From positions 9,394,334 to 9,458,333 of the forward strand of contig NC_045147.1 of NCBI RefSeq assembly GCF_008831285.2: 64,000 nt of DNA. The letters are read 5' to 3'. This DNA comes from Nymphaea colorata. Lineage: Eukaryota; Streptophyta; Magnoliopsida; Nymphaeales; Nymphaeaceae. The position numbers were made by a program, and so were the translations under genes. Under the pieces are notes generated by a model, which searched no databases, was not told the DNA's origin, and saw nothing but the letters and a program-made list of their open reading frames with translations. Below are positions 12,976-22,029 of the stretch, piece after piece (positions within the stretch are counted from its first letter, which is position 1; every line of letters starts with the position of its first letter).

Positions 12976-13327
12976 TAGAAATGTCAACGGATATCCCCTT
13001 AATCATATCCATTTTTTCAGATATTCACATATTCAGGTTCAAATCCACATTTGAATACAAATAAACATTCATATCCGAATCCGAAATCCGATCTTACTTT
13101 CTGAATCCGATTCAAATATGATTTTTATATTCATATCTGAATCCAAAACCGAATTTTTAACTGGATTTTGCCAATATTCAAAACATAATAGCATTAGACG
13201 CAGGTACTTATCTAAAAATGAATACGATCCGATTTCTTAATCAGATTTTTTTTTTTTTTTAATATCCATTTTTTTTAGATCGGTTCGGTTGGATATCTGA
13301 TTCAAATCGGACATATTGACATTCCTA
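12976..13327. mobile_element. hAT-type MITE, 352 bp, with intact TSD
   Basis: The terminal inverted repeats are TAGAAATGTCAA on the left and TTGACATTCCTA on the right (11 of 12 pair). The element is flanked on both sides by the same 8 bases, CCCTCTAC (12968-12975 and 13328-13335). An 8-bp duplication is the hallmark of hAT elements. The inside has no coding capacity and is rich in CCGAATCCGAAATCC-like words. It must have been mobilised by a hAT transposase supplied from elsewhere. Confidence 0.85.
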
Positions 13328-13879
13328 CCCTCTACTAAGAACAATGACATTGCAAGGTTCCCTTTTTAAATAATTTAGGCAACTTATAGCGACGAAAGCA
13401 GTAAATGCAAAAAATAAAGCTGTTTTTAGTGACATTGGATGCACTCAGTAAAAGAAGTAAAACTTTTAGTAACACAAAATTTGCATCAGTAGAAGAGACA
13501 AGCATATGACATCAAAACCGATTGCCAGTGACCCTTTGCAGTTTGCATAAGTAAAAGTCGATTTTTACTGACATTCCACATTTCATCAGTGAATGCATCA
13601 GTGGCATCTATTCACTGATGTCCAATAAAATATTAGCAAAAGTTTTAGTGATATTTTAAATATTTTTACTGACATTTGTTCTCGTGTCATTGAAGACCCA
13701 TTTTTGTATTGTAGACTTATCAAAGGCAAAAGAAGTTCTAATAACGTTTAGTGGTTTTAGTTAATGCCAATCTCTTTCTATTTATGAACTTAATTTGCCA
13801 TGGACGATTTAATGTAGTTGATGATTAGATATTTTGTATATATGTTTATGGATCTGAATAAATATTAGGGACAAGAATT

Positions 13880-14701
13880 TAGGAGAAGTGAGATTAGCTG
13901 CCTCTTCAATGTATTCTCCTCTTTGCACATGTAACAACACCTCCATCTCATCTTTGGTTTCATTCTACACAAATTATCCAACTCCACTGGATCTCCACAT
14001 CCGACAACGGGGATCGACAATGGCAAAAAAAGGGGTGATGACCCCAATGGGGAGTAGTGGAAGAACTGCTCTGAAGATCTGAAACAAGATAGGCAATGGG
14101 ATCGCCCTTCGCTAAAAACCTGGGTCCAAATGGTGGGCCAGCACTTGATCGATGATGAGGAAGACATGCCTCCACTGCGGGTAGTATTAGTGGAAGCCAT
14201 GAAAAGGCCATTCAAATGGTCGGCAATTTGCTGCATTGTTGGAGGAGACGAACGGTAGCATGGACTAGTTTTTTGATGAATGGCTTGAAATGACTTTGGA
14301 AGGAGATTCTAAATCACCGATTCTTGTTTTTGGGAAGAGGAACCTTCCTGGTGCAGGTGGACTCCCCATACCATCTCCTTGTCATTCTTAATGAAGGCAC
14401 GTAGAGATTGGGTGGAGGTGGACACGTCCTCATTTCTAGTAGACGGATTCCAGGGATGGATATGAAGGTGGAGGATTCAATCCATCTCCCTATATGGGTT
14501 CGTCTCCCACAGCTACCCACCTTGTTGTGGAACAACATATTGTTCGAGGGTGTGGCTAAGGCTTTAGATGATGAGCGACTGGAGGTCAACTCCCTTATGA
14601 AAAGTATGCTAAATGTATGATACTTGAGGTTGAGGATCGGTGTGCCCCTTCGCTTTGTCCCAAAATTGGTGGTGGACCTTGAGGTGGGCAATGGTAGTGT
14701 G
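13880..14701 (+). pseudogene. LINE ORF1, 5' part (DUF4283-like), cut by Copia insertion
   Basis: Plus-strand translation around 14480-14560 gives LPIWVRLPQLPTLLWNN, the signature of the N-terminal domain of plant L1-type ORF1 proteins. It is followed, after a frame change, by PLRFVPKLVVDLEVGNGS up to 14701. ORF1 proteins bind the element's RNA and escort it during target-primed reverse transcription. Upstream of 14400 the frame is broken by several stops. The coding sense stops exactly where the Copia LTR begins at 14702 and resumes at 21031 after the LTR, so the two parts were one gene. Minus-strand ORFs over this interval are shadows. Confidence 0.7.
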
Positions 14702-15170
14702 TGATGGGAGATTTCCACATGCATACACAAAAAAAAAAAAAGGATATGACCTAAACAGGATCATGTTTATGCTAAATCATTGAATCAAAAAACTTAACTG
14801 TAGCGGAAGCGTACCTGAATCCATCTGAACAGCACAAACGGTAGATCATAGTAGGATCTTCCAAGGTCTGTGCGGCGCATGTGCGGTCTCTCTCAGGTGG
14901 GGAAAAGACAGCCCTAGAAACCAATGTTTCAAGCAACCATTGCACGACCCCAGGGACCACTACCCTTTTATATTAAGAGCAATTATGGATTCAACCCATC
15001 AAAGAGTCTGTAATTGCGTACATGTATACATACATTATAAAATACCCCATACAATATAAAATGACGTAATATCCTAAAATGCAATCACTTAAGTGGATAT
15101 TTAGATTAAGAAAGCCATAATGTCTGAAATTCCTCATTGACATATGCTGGCCCACCAAATGATCCTTACA
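14702..15170 (-). repeat. Copia 3' LTR
   Basis: It begins TGATGGGAGATTT and ends GATCCTTACA on the plus strand (TG..CA borders), and is paired with 20563-21025. It is the 3' LTR because the coding genes run on the minus strand. Confidence 0.9.
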
Positions 15171-15189
15171 ATCTCTCACTTGGGCCAAA
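15171..15189 (-). other. Copia polypurine tract
   Basis: Directly inside the 3' LTR the element-sense strand reads CCCAAGTGAGAGAT, the usual Copia PPT form that primes plus-strand DNA synthesis. A second purine-rich word, TTTAGTGGGAG, lies near 15556-15566 and resembles an extra or older PPT. Confidence 0.65.
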
Positions 15190-15564
15190 TATGTCTTTAT
15201 AATTCAGACATTACATAAAACCTGATGAGCTCATAACTGCTATCTTATTAAAAATCATTTTCACCAATCTCATCCATGATCATATCAACACAGAACCAAA
15301 ACGGTTTTCGCTATAATAAAATTAGTTAAACCTTCAATGATCACAAATGTTAACACAATCAATGGCATAGATATGACATGGATGTATAACATGAAAATTA
15401 TATGTAATGTGATTACAACGTGTCTATTCTCAACTGGTCCAACTTTAAAACCTTATGGAGATAAAAAACAAAAGCATAGAATGAAACCAAAGAATTTTAA
15501 ACTATATTATGCAGAAAACTAAATATGTGTTTATATATAGGAGCAAACAAAATACAAACTCCCA

Positions 15565-15957
15565 CTAAACAAACACATCATCTAAAGGTAAAACCCTCAT
15601 ACGAACAACATGTTCGTGAAAGACCTTAGGAGTTAAACCTTTAGTAAACGGATCCACAATCATAGAGTTTGTCCCAATATGCTCTAAAGACACCTGACCA
15701 TTCTGTATCCTCTCTTTAACAGCCAAAAACTTAATATCTATGTGCTTCGACTTTGACAAACTGCAGCTATTATTAGAGTACACGGCTGCTGAATTATTAT
15801 CACATGATAACCTTAGTGGTCTTTCTACACCATTCATAATGCGTAGCCCCGTGACAAAATTCTGCAACCACAAAGCATGATTGGATGCCTCGTAACATGC
15901 TATACAACTTTTTTGAGACCCAGCAAAGTCAGAATCTGAATACCCAATGATCTCCAA
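15565..15957 (-). pseudogene. Copia RNase H domain
   Basis: The frame starts GYSDSDFAG, with the first catalytic Asp of Copia RNase H. It continues with the 'ACYEAS..LWL..F', 'LSCDNNSAAVYSNN' and 'SKSKHIDIKFL' landmarks, and ends with the C-terminal 'DPFTKGL' motif and stop. Normally this is the last domain of the polyprotein and removes RNA from the RNA-DNA hybrid. The word 'EAEYxA', usually found between the first Asp and 'EAS', is lost by a short deletion after 'SQKS'. The upstream link to the reverse transcriptase (15958-16276) is frameshifted. Confidence 0.75.
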
Positions 15958-16276
15958 CTAGTCTGACTTCTTGTGTGTGAGTATAAAATCTTTTGTTCTT
16001 TATAAGTACCTCAATACCTTTTTTGTTGCTTTCCAATAATTTATTTCAGGATTACTTAAGTATCTGCCTAACATTCCAACGATAAAAGCAATATCCGGAC
16101 GAGAACAAACCTTATCATACATAAGGCTTCCCACAACAGATGAATAGGGAATCCTTTCCATTTCTTTAGATTCGAATTCACTTTTAAGGCACTGTTTGAG
16201 ACTAAACTTGTCTCATCTAGCAACTGCAGTATCTCTTGGTTTACAATCTTTCATGCCATATCACTGAAGCACATTA

Positions 16277-16930
16277 TCAATATAGGCATTTTCTAATAAT
16301 CCAAGAATACCCCAAGAACGATATCGAAATATCTGGATCCCCAATATAAAAGATGCATCCAAGATCCTTCATGTCAAACTTTGTTGACAAAAATTTCTTA
16401 GTTTCATGCAATATACCCACATCATTACTTGTCAGCAATATATCATCAACATACAAAATCAGAAAGATAAATTTACCTCCACTGAACTTTTGGTATACAC
16501 ATTCATCAACCATATTAGTCGCGAAACCAAATGAAACTATAACTTGATGAAATTTGTAATACCACTGACGGGAAGCTTGTCGTACCTTATAGATGAATTT
16601 CTTGAGTTTGCAGACCATATTCTTTGCATCCCCTAAAACAAAGTTTTCTGGTTGCACCATATATATCGTTTCATCAATGTCTCCATTTAGAAACGCTGTC
16701 TTTACATTCATCTGATGCAACTCTAAGTCAAAATGAGCCACAAGTGCTACTATGGTCCTGAAAGAGTATTTCGACGAAACTGGAGAGAAAGTCTCTGTAT
16801 AATCAATGCCTTCCTTTTGAGTAAAGCCCTTTGCGACAAGACATGCTTTATACCTTTCGATGTTTCCTAATGAATCCCTCTTGGTTTTAAAAATCCATTT
16901 ACAACCAATGGGTTTCACACCTACAGGCAA
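16277..16930 (-). pseudogene. Copia reverse transcriptase domain
   Basis: A frame of about 217 codons has the Copia RT landmarks in order. These are CKWIFKTKRD, KACLVAKGFTQ, the block ending TAFLNGD, and YVDDILL with the catalytic Asp pair (near 16440). KFDMKDLG follows, then a drift into non-homologous residues from a frameshift. The family copies the element's RNA into DNA inside virus-like particles. It is the best preserved part of the element, although Y/K replacements and frame breaks on both sides make it non-functional in context. Confidence 0.8.
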
Positions 16931-17640
16931 GGGAACAACGTCTCATACGTCATTATCCATCATGAACTTTATTTCCTCATTCATGACATCTATCCACTTA
17001 TGAGATTTAGAACTGTTTATCGTTTGCTAAAAGTTAATAGGATCATCTTCCATTAAGCGCATATCAACATCATGTTCTTGGAGATAGACAAAATCATTTG
17101 AAATTGTATTTCTCCTCTCTCTAGTGGATCTCCTCAGTGGCACCTCTACTTGATTTTCTTGAGGTTGTTGAGTTTGTTCTTCAGTGGTTTGAATAGAGAG
17201 ATTGTCATCATTGTCTTTTTCTGAATATGTTGATGGAACAATTGCAGGAATAAAGACATGACTATTGCTTTTAACATCTGTATGAGTAGACTCACGCCTC
17301 TCTTCAAAGGCAATGCTTGTAACCTGATCACCTTCCCCAAACTCAATATCCTCAAAGACTTACTGGTTGGATTATAAAACGTATAATTCCTTAATATTTG
17401 TTTGTTTTCCTTTTATACATTCAATGCAAATATTAAAGTCTGCAAATCAAGGGATTCAAGAATTCCATTCGACATAAGCCTTTTATCCTCTTTCAGAGAT
17501 ATGTCCTAAGCGCCTTTGCCACAGCAAAATTCTCATTTGTTAATTTTCTTTTAGTACCACTAGACGTAACATGTAAGGTTTTATGATATGAAGCAACTGT
17601 ATCAAGCAAATAAAGGTTATCGGTACCAGACAAAGAACCA
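16931..17640 (-). pseudogene. Copia integrase remnant with catalytic core deleted
   Basis: From 17640 the element-sense frames show pieces of the GAG-pre-integrase region: NLYLLDT, then a degraded RLGHIS-like stretch, then LESLDLQTLIFALNV and KENKQ. They pass straight into FYNPTSKS, which normally lies well after the integrase core in the 'F..P.S' region. The catalytic D,D35E core that should sit between is absent, so several hundred bases have been deleted. The following Ser/Thr-rich linker toward the RT (17355-16990) is frameshifted. Confidence 0.6.
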
Positions 17641-17647
17641 GTGGCAA

Positions 17648-17947
17648 TCAAATTTGAGTACAGAACAACCTAAATTTACTATCTCCAAATGAACAATAAT
17701 AACCAAATTTGTCCAGTAAGAAAATAGAAACCAAATTACTTCTAAAAGACGGTACAATATAATTTTCTGTCAAGTTCAAATAATAACCAATTTTTAACAA
17801 TAACCAAAAATTTGCTATGGTTTCAACCTTCGCCTTCTTGTGATCGCCCGTATAGATGAATCTTTCAGCATCATTTGGCGTTCGACAATTTAGGCAATCC
17901 TGCATATAAACACTTACATGAGTAGTAGCACCCGAATCTACCACCAA
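17648..17947 (-). pseudogene. Copia aspartic protease domain
   Basis: The frame opens MVVDSGATTHVS, containing the DSGA active-site motif (retroviral-type D-S/T-G) of Copia proteases. It runs about 95 codons, with VPSFRSNLVSIFLLDKFG near its end, as usual before the GAG-pre-integrase domain. The enzyme normally cuts the polyprotein into Gag, integrase and RT. It overlaps the end of the gag frame by a frameshift. Confidence 0.75.
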
Positions 17948-18585
17948 GTGTGTTTTAGTACTGAAATTAAATTAACCTCAGAACAAACCAAAGTGAGAAG
18001 CGCACCTTTCTTTTCACACCATGCATGATACTTGGTACAATCCTTCTTCATATGACCTTCATCCTTGCAAAAGAAACAGATTGATTTGACTTCCTTATGC
18101 TTCTTTTGTTTCTTAATAGATGACTGGTCAACTGTAATTTCCTTAATAGCATTTCTTTCCTTACTTTTAGGCGTAGTAGTCAAGTGAGCACTTTCTATCT
18201 TATCATACTTCAATCTCTCATATTCTTCCACACAGTACGAAATGAGCTCATTAAGAGTCCATTTCTCATTCTGACAGTTATAACTGACTTTAAACTGTCC
18301 ATACTTGGCACTAGCCTTTTCAGTAATTGAGCTCCTAACATTTTTTGGGATTGATTTCTTCATGATCATCAGACACATGCGGTTTGAGCGTTCTCACCGT
18401 TTAAAGTTCCTATCCTCATGGAAACTTTCATCTGTTAACTGAGGTGGGCACAACTCCCTAAATGCAAGGTCTAGATCCATACAACTCAGAACAATCATGA
18501 CAGTTTCTTTCCAGTCCTTAAAATTCGAACCATTTAACTCAAGAATAGTACTCAAATTCACAGATATCATGGAAGCAGAACTCAT
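17938..18585 (-). pseudogene. Copia gag (UBN2-like, CCHC zinc knuckle)
   Basis: It starts at ATG 18585 with MSSASM, followed by LNGSNFKDWKETV, the typical 'L.G.NF..W' opening of Copia Gag. A frameshift near 18400 separates it from the next frame, which contains LNELISYCVEEYERL. That is followed by the zinc knuckle CFFCKDEGHMKKDC (C-x2-C-x4-H-x4-C, all four ligands present, near 18080-18040). Gag packages the element RNA. Confidence 0.75.
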
Positions 18586-18659
18586 TGTACAAAAAACAAA
18601 AATACCAAAAACATGCTCACAATCAATACATGTACAAAGATGAAATAACAAATACAAAT

Positions 18660-20548
18660 AAATTTAAATACAATGACCTAATTCTCATCACAAGGTACCG
18701 GTGCAACATTAATATCCAATCTTTACATTGAAATATTAACTGCAAGTGGTATTCTTAGTCAACAATGAATATAGATAATTAGCCCTGTCAAATAACAAGT
18801 CTATCTTTGGACTGACTCACTATTCACATGGAAACTTGAAAATTATCACATATTCATTGCCCTGCATACTTAAACCTGACCAAGCAACAATTCTCCTTTG
18901 AGTTGATTATTACCAGCATGGATTAAGTATACTATCATCTAATGTTTGAAACAGACAAATTCGTACAACAGAGGTTACTTTAGCGACATCAAATATAAAT
19001 CTACTCATTTTGAACAACAGACATAGCCAAAGATCAAATTCATAGTCCAAATATTCATCTATGGTACACCCACAATTTTAATAACATGCAAAACATGGTA
19101 CATATATTAAAATTCACATACAAAATTACCTTACATTGAATCCAAAACTAAATGATTTAATGAAATAGGCTCAAAGGAGTCCAAAATTTTATAAACCGGT
19201 ACAACAATTGTGTTTAAGTGGGTCAAGAACCACTGAATCGGCCTTAAAATGGCATGTATCATTCTTAAACCGCAACTAAAACACCCACATGGCCCTAAAT
19301 AGGGCTGAACCGGTTTAAAAATTGAACGAACTGGTCAAAAATAAACCGAATCGGTTCCAAAACCCACTGAACTGGTCAAAAAATGGCTAAAATCAGTTCT
19401 GAAACTGAATGAAGTGGTCCCAAAAGCCTTGAATCGGTCTGAAAATCAACTGAATCGGTACTGAAAAGCATGAACAGGTTTAAAAATCAATTGAACCGGT
19501 ATGAAAAACAACTGAACCGGTCTTAAAATCAACTGAACCTGTCTGAAAATCAAAAGAACCGGTCTGAACCGTTTTAAACTTGAACTAAACCGGTTTAAAC
19601 CAAATGAACCGGTTCGATTCTCTTCAGAATCGGTTTAAAAGAAACCGTTTTACAAAGTTTAAACCGTATGGATATGGTTCGGGTCCGACGTGACCCGATC
19701 CGGATCCTTTTTTTCAAATTTTAAACCATATAGTACGGGTCGGGATTGATGACCCGACCTAGATCCGGAAGAACCATATGGATAAGGGTGAGTCCGACGA
19801 CCCGACCCGGATCCAGAGCTTTAACTTAAAAGGGCGCTTGCGGCAATTTTTTTTTTTTTTAATCTTTATGGATCCGGTTGGGTCTATCCTGACCCGACCC
19901 AGGTCCATTCCTCTACCGCTCGACCGCCCGAGTGGTTTCAGGCAGCAGCTCCACCATTCGCCCGCTGAATGGCAGGTGAATGGTGGAATGCCACTGGCAG
20001 GCCACCCAACAGCATGGGTGGCCGCCGGCGAGTTGCTCTGGTCGGCCGTCGCCTAACGGCCGACCGACGCCAGCCAAAGCATCGGATTCCGGCCGTCCCC
20101 CTTTCCTTCTCCTTTTTCTCCTTTTTTCTAGCTGCAACGAAAGCGAGGAAGACAACATGGTGGCCACCGGCGGGTCGCGCCAAGACGGCCGGCCATCGCC
20201 AGCGGTGACGGGCAGCTGTCGCCCCTTTTACCAGTCAGTCGACGCCCCTCCTTCCTCTTCCCCTTTTGGGCAGGGCAACGGAAGCCTGACGATTTCCTCC
20301 CAGCTGGTGGGTTGCACAGCACTATCCAGGGACAGTGACCTTGCCGGCCGTCGCCCCTCCCTTTGCCTCTTTCGGTTGCAACGGAAGCCCGACGGCTTCC
20401 ATCGCCCACGCCATTGGGCGATGCAAGCCGTACCCCCCTTTCCAATTTTTTTTTTTTTAATCTTGCTGCCGAAGAAAGGGGGAGATCTGAAAGGGAAAAA
20501 CGCACAAAAATTCATCAAAAAATTCAACGATTCAACAATGAACATAGG
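18660..20548 (-). other. Long Copia leader (5' untranslated region)
   Basis: About 1.9 kb separates the PBS from gag, whereas leaders in this family are usually much shorter. Three parts are visible in window order. These are plain AT-rich sequence (18660-19190), an AACCGGTT-centred degenerate array (19190-19650), and GC-rich DNA (about 19680-20450) with CCGGCCGTCGCC-type words and GACCCGACC repeats. ORFs on both strands in the GC-rich part look like by-products of composition. The part may be captured DNA or an expanded leader. Confidence 0.55.
19190..19650. repeat. AACCGGTT-centred degenerate tandem array
   Basis: Roughly twenty diverged units of 20-24 bp have the core TGAACCGGTCTGAAAATCAA. 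The half-site AACCGG or its palindrome AACCGGTT recurs throughout. Unit length is constant enough to suggest tandem expansion followed by point decay. Confidence 0.75.
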
Positions 20549-20560
20549 GCTCTAATACCA
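20549..20560 (-). other. Copia primer-binding site
   Basis: The element-sense strand reads TGGTATTAGAGC two bases after the 5' LTR. It is complementary to the 3' end of initiator methionine tRNA with one mismatch (usual form TGGTATCAGAGC). It sets the element's orientation as minus. Confidence 0.85.
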
Positions 20561-20562
20561 AT

Positions 20563-21025
20563 TGATGGGAGATTTCCTCATGCATGCAAAAAATAGGATA
20601 TGCCCTAAACAGGATCATGTTCATGGTAAATCATTGAATAAAAAAAACTTAATTGTAGTGGGAGCGTGCCTGAATCCATCTGAACAGTACGGACAGTAGA
20701 TCATAGTAGGATCTTCCAGGGTCTGTGCGGCACATGTGCGGTCTCTCTCAGATGGGGAAGAGACAACCCTAGAAACTAATGTTTCAAGCAACCGTTGCAC
20801 GACCCGAGGGACCACTACCCTTTTATATTAAGAGCAATTATAGATTCAACTGATCAAAGAGACCGTAATTAAGTACAGGTATCTATACATTATAAAATAC
20901 CTCATACCATATAGAATGACGTAATATGCCAAAATGCAATCACTTAAGTGGATATTTAGATTAAGACAGCCATAATGTCTGAAATTCCTCATTGACATAT
21001 GCCGGTCCACCAAATGATCCTTACA
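20563..21025 (-). repeat. Copia 5' LTR
   Basis: Direct partner of 14702-15170 with the same borders (TGATGGGAGATTT to GATCCTTACA). It would hold the promoter for minus-strand transcription. Confidence 0.9.
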
Positions 21026-22000
21026 AAGTGATCCTTCAGGAGGTCACATATGAGGAGCGGCTGAGGTTCTGTGCAACCTACACCACTGGACAGTAAAATG
21101 TAAGGCTTGTGCCTCCTCAAGGCCGCCGGAACCAGTCGAGGAGAAGCATTGTGGAGAGGGGTGGCCAGAAGTCTACATCCTTTCAAGGCGAGGCCGGGCA
21201 GCAACTGTGGCAGAAAGTGGGGCATCATCAAGGAGCGAGAAGATGGCAACTTTCAATATCTCGAGTAACACGTTCCAAGTTCTGCAAGGAATGGAATCAA
21301 AAGAAGTCAGGGAGGTGGACGAGTTATCAGGTGACCCCCACCCCTTGCCAGGAAACGGTTGTCCCAAGTGCTGGATGTAGTAAAAAAGAAGTTCTTGGCC
21401 AAAATCAGTAACCAGTGAGACTCCGCTCGCTTATGAGTGGAGAGGGGGAAGTCCCTCTCCTCCCCATGCAGTTAAGCTATCTTCAGAGATTGTGTGCATC
21501 GCCCCTCATTTTTCTGTACCAGAGTCTGGTGTAACTATGTCCAGCAACATGGTTGAACGATGCAAATCTGCACTTAGATAGCTCGAAGATGAAGGTAAAA
21601 ACTAGACCAGCACTTCAAGGATCTAGTCCACCCTACAAGATTGTTGGCAGCTTCTTAAGCACAGACAAACAAAGACACTATGAAACTTGTTGCCGTTTAG
21701 TATAAAGAAAATGAGGTGAAGGAAGGAAGCCATCCTCGACCTGGGTACAGATTCAGCAACCGATCGTAGACAGATGAGGAGGAAGGTGAAGGAAAGGGTG
21801 ACATGAAGTCAGACCAAACTGGTTCTGAATTTCATGATGCAGTGATGATTTCAGAGGTAAACGGGATGCTTGGAGGCCATGCACTTCTAAGAGCAGGCGA
21901 TTATGGCTTAGAGGTTGTAGGGGGCCATCCAACCCTTGATAGGAGTCGGTATGAACTAGTAGAGGAGCCAAAGTTCAGTGCATGATGTGAATTGCCTACC
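21026..22000 (+). pseudogene. LINE ORF1, 3' part
   Basis: Directly after the Copia LTR, plus-strand translation gives LQEVTYEERLRFCATY. This is the 'Q.V.YE.LP.FC..C' segment that precedes the CCHC zinc finger of plant LINE ORF1; the second finger Cys reads as Tyr. A long basic, degraded tail follows to about 22000. The frame joins that of 13880-14701 once the Copia element and one copy of its 5-bp duplication are removed in thought. Several stops make it dead. Confidence 0.7.
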
Positions 22001-22029
22001 ATCCCTCCTGGTCTCAGGTTAGACTCTTG

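Larger units (their letters stand above)
12220..13715. repeat. CACTA-like subterminal repeat region
   Basis: Repeated short words of the type TTTTAGTGACATT, CAGTAAAAG and CATCAGTAGAAG occur at 12228-12520 and 13380-13715, ending near TTTTTGTATTGTAG at 13703. This is the usual look of the subterminal arrays of CACTA/En-Spm elements, whose ends read CACTACAAG..CTTGTAGTG. The ends here do not match that consensus exactly and no transposase is present. It is best read as a decayed non-autonomous element. The hAT-type MITE at 12976-13327 sits inside it. Confidence 0.4.
14702..21025 (-). mobile_element. Ty1/Copia LTR retrotransposon, full length but defective
   Basis: Two direct LTRs of 469 and 463 bp (14702-15170 and 20563-21025) enclose 5.4 kb read on the minus strand. 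In the element's own direction the order is: LTR, tRNA-iMet-type PBS (20560-20549), unusually long leader, gag (from 18585), protease (about 17947), degraded GAG-pre-integrase, reverse transcriptase (16930-16277), RNase H (about 15957-15565), polypurine tract, LTR. The integrase catalytic core is missing and the frames are broken, so it cannot move on its own. Flanking 5-base words are GTGTG and AAGTG, an imperfect target duplication. The LTRs differ at many sites, so the insertion is not recent. Confidence 0.9.

Noticed and set aside
13865-14730. Minus-strand ORFs of 123 and 138 codons
   Set aside because: They are antisense shadows of the plus-strand LINE ORF1, which shows the real domain signature.
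19778-20596. Several overlapping ORFs of 77-191 codons on both strands
   Set aside because: All lie in the GC-rich leader of the Copia element, where stop codons are rare by composition. None has a recognisable domain and they contradict each other.
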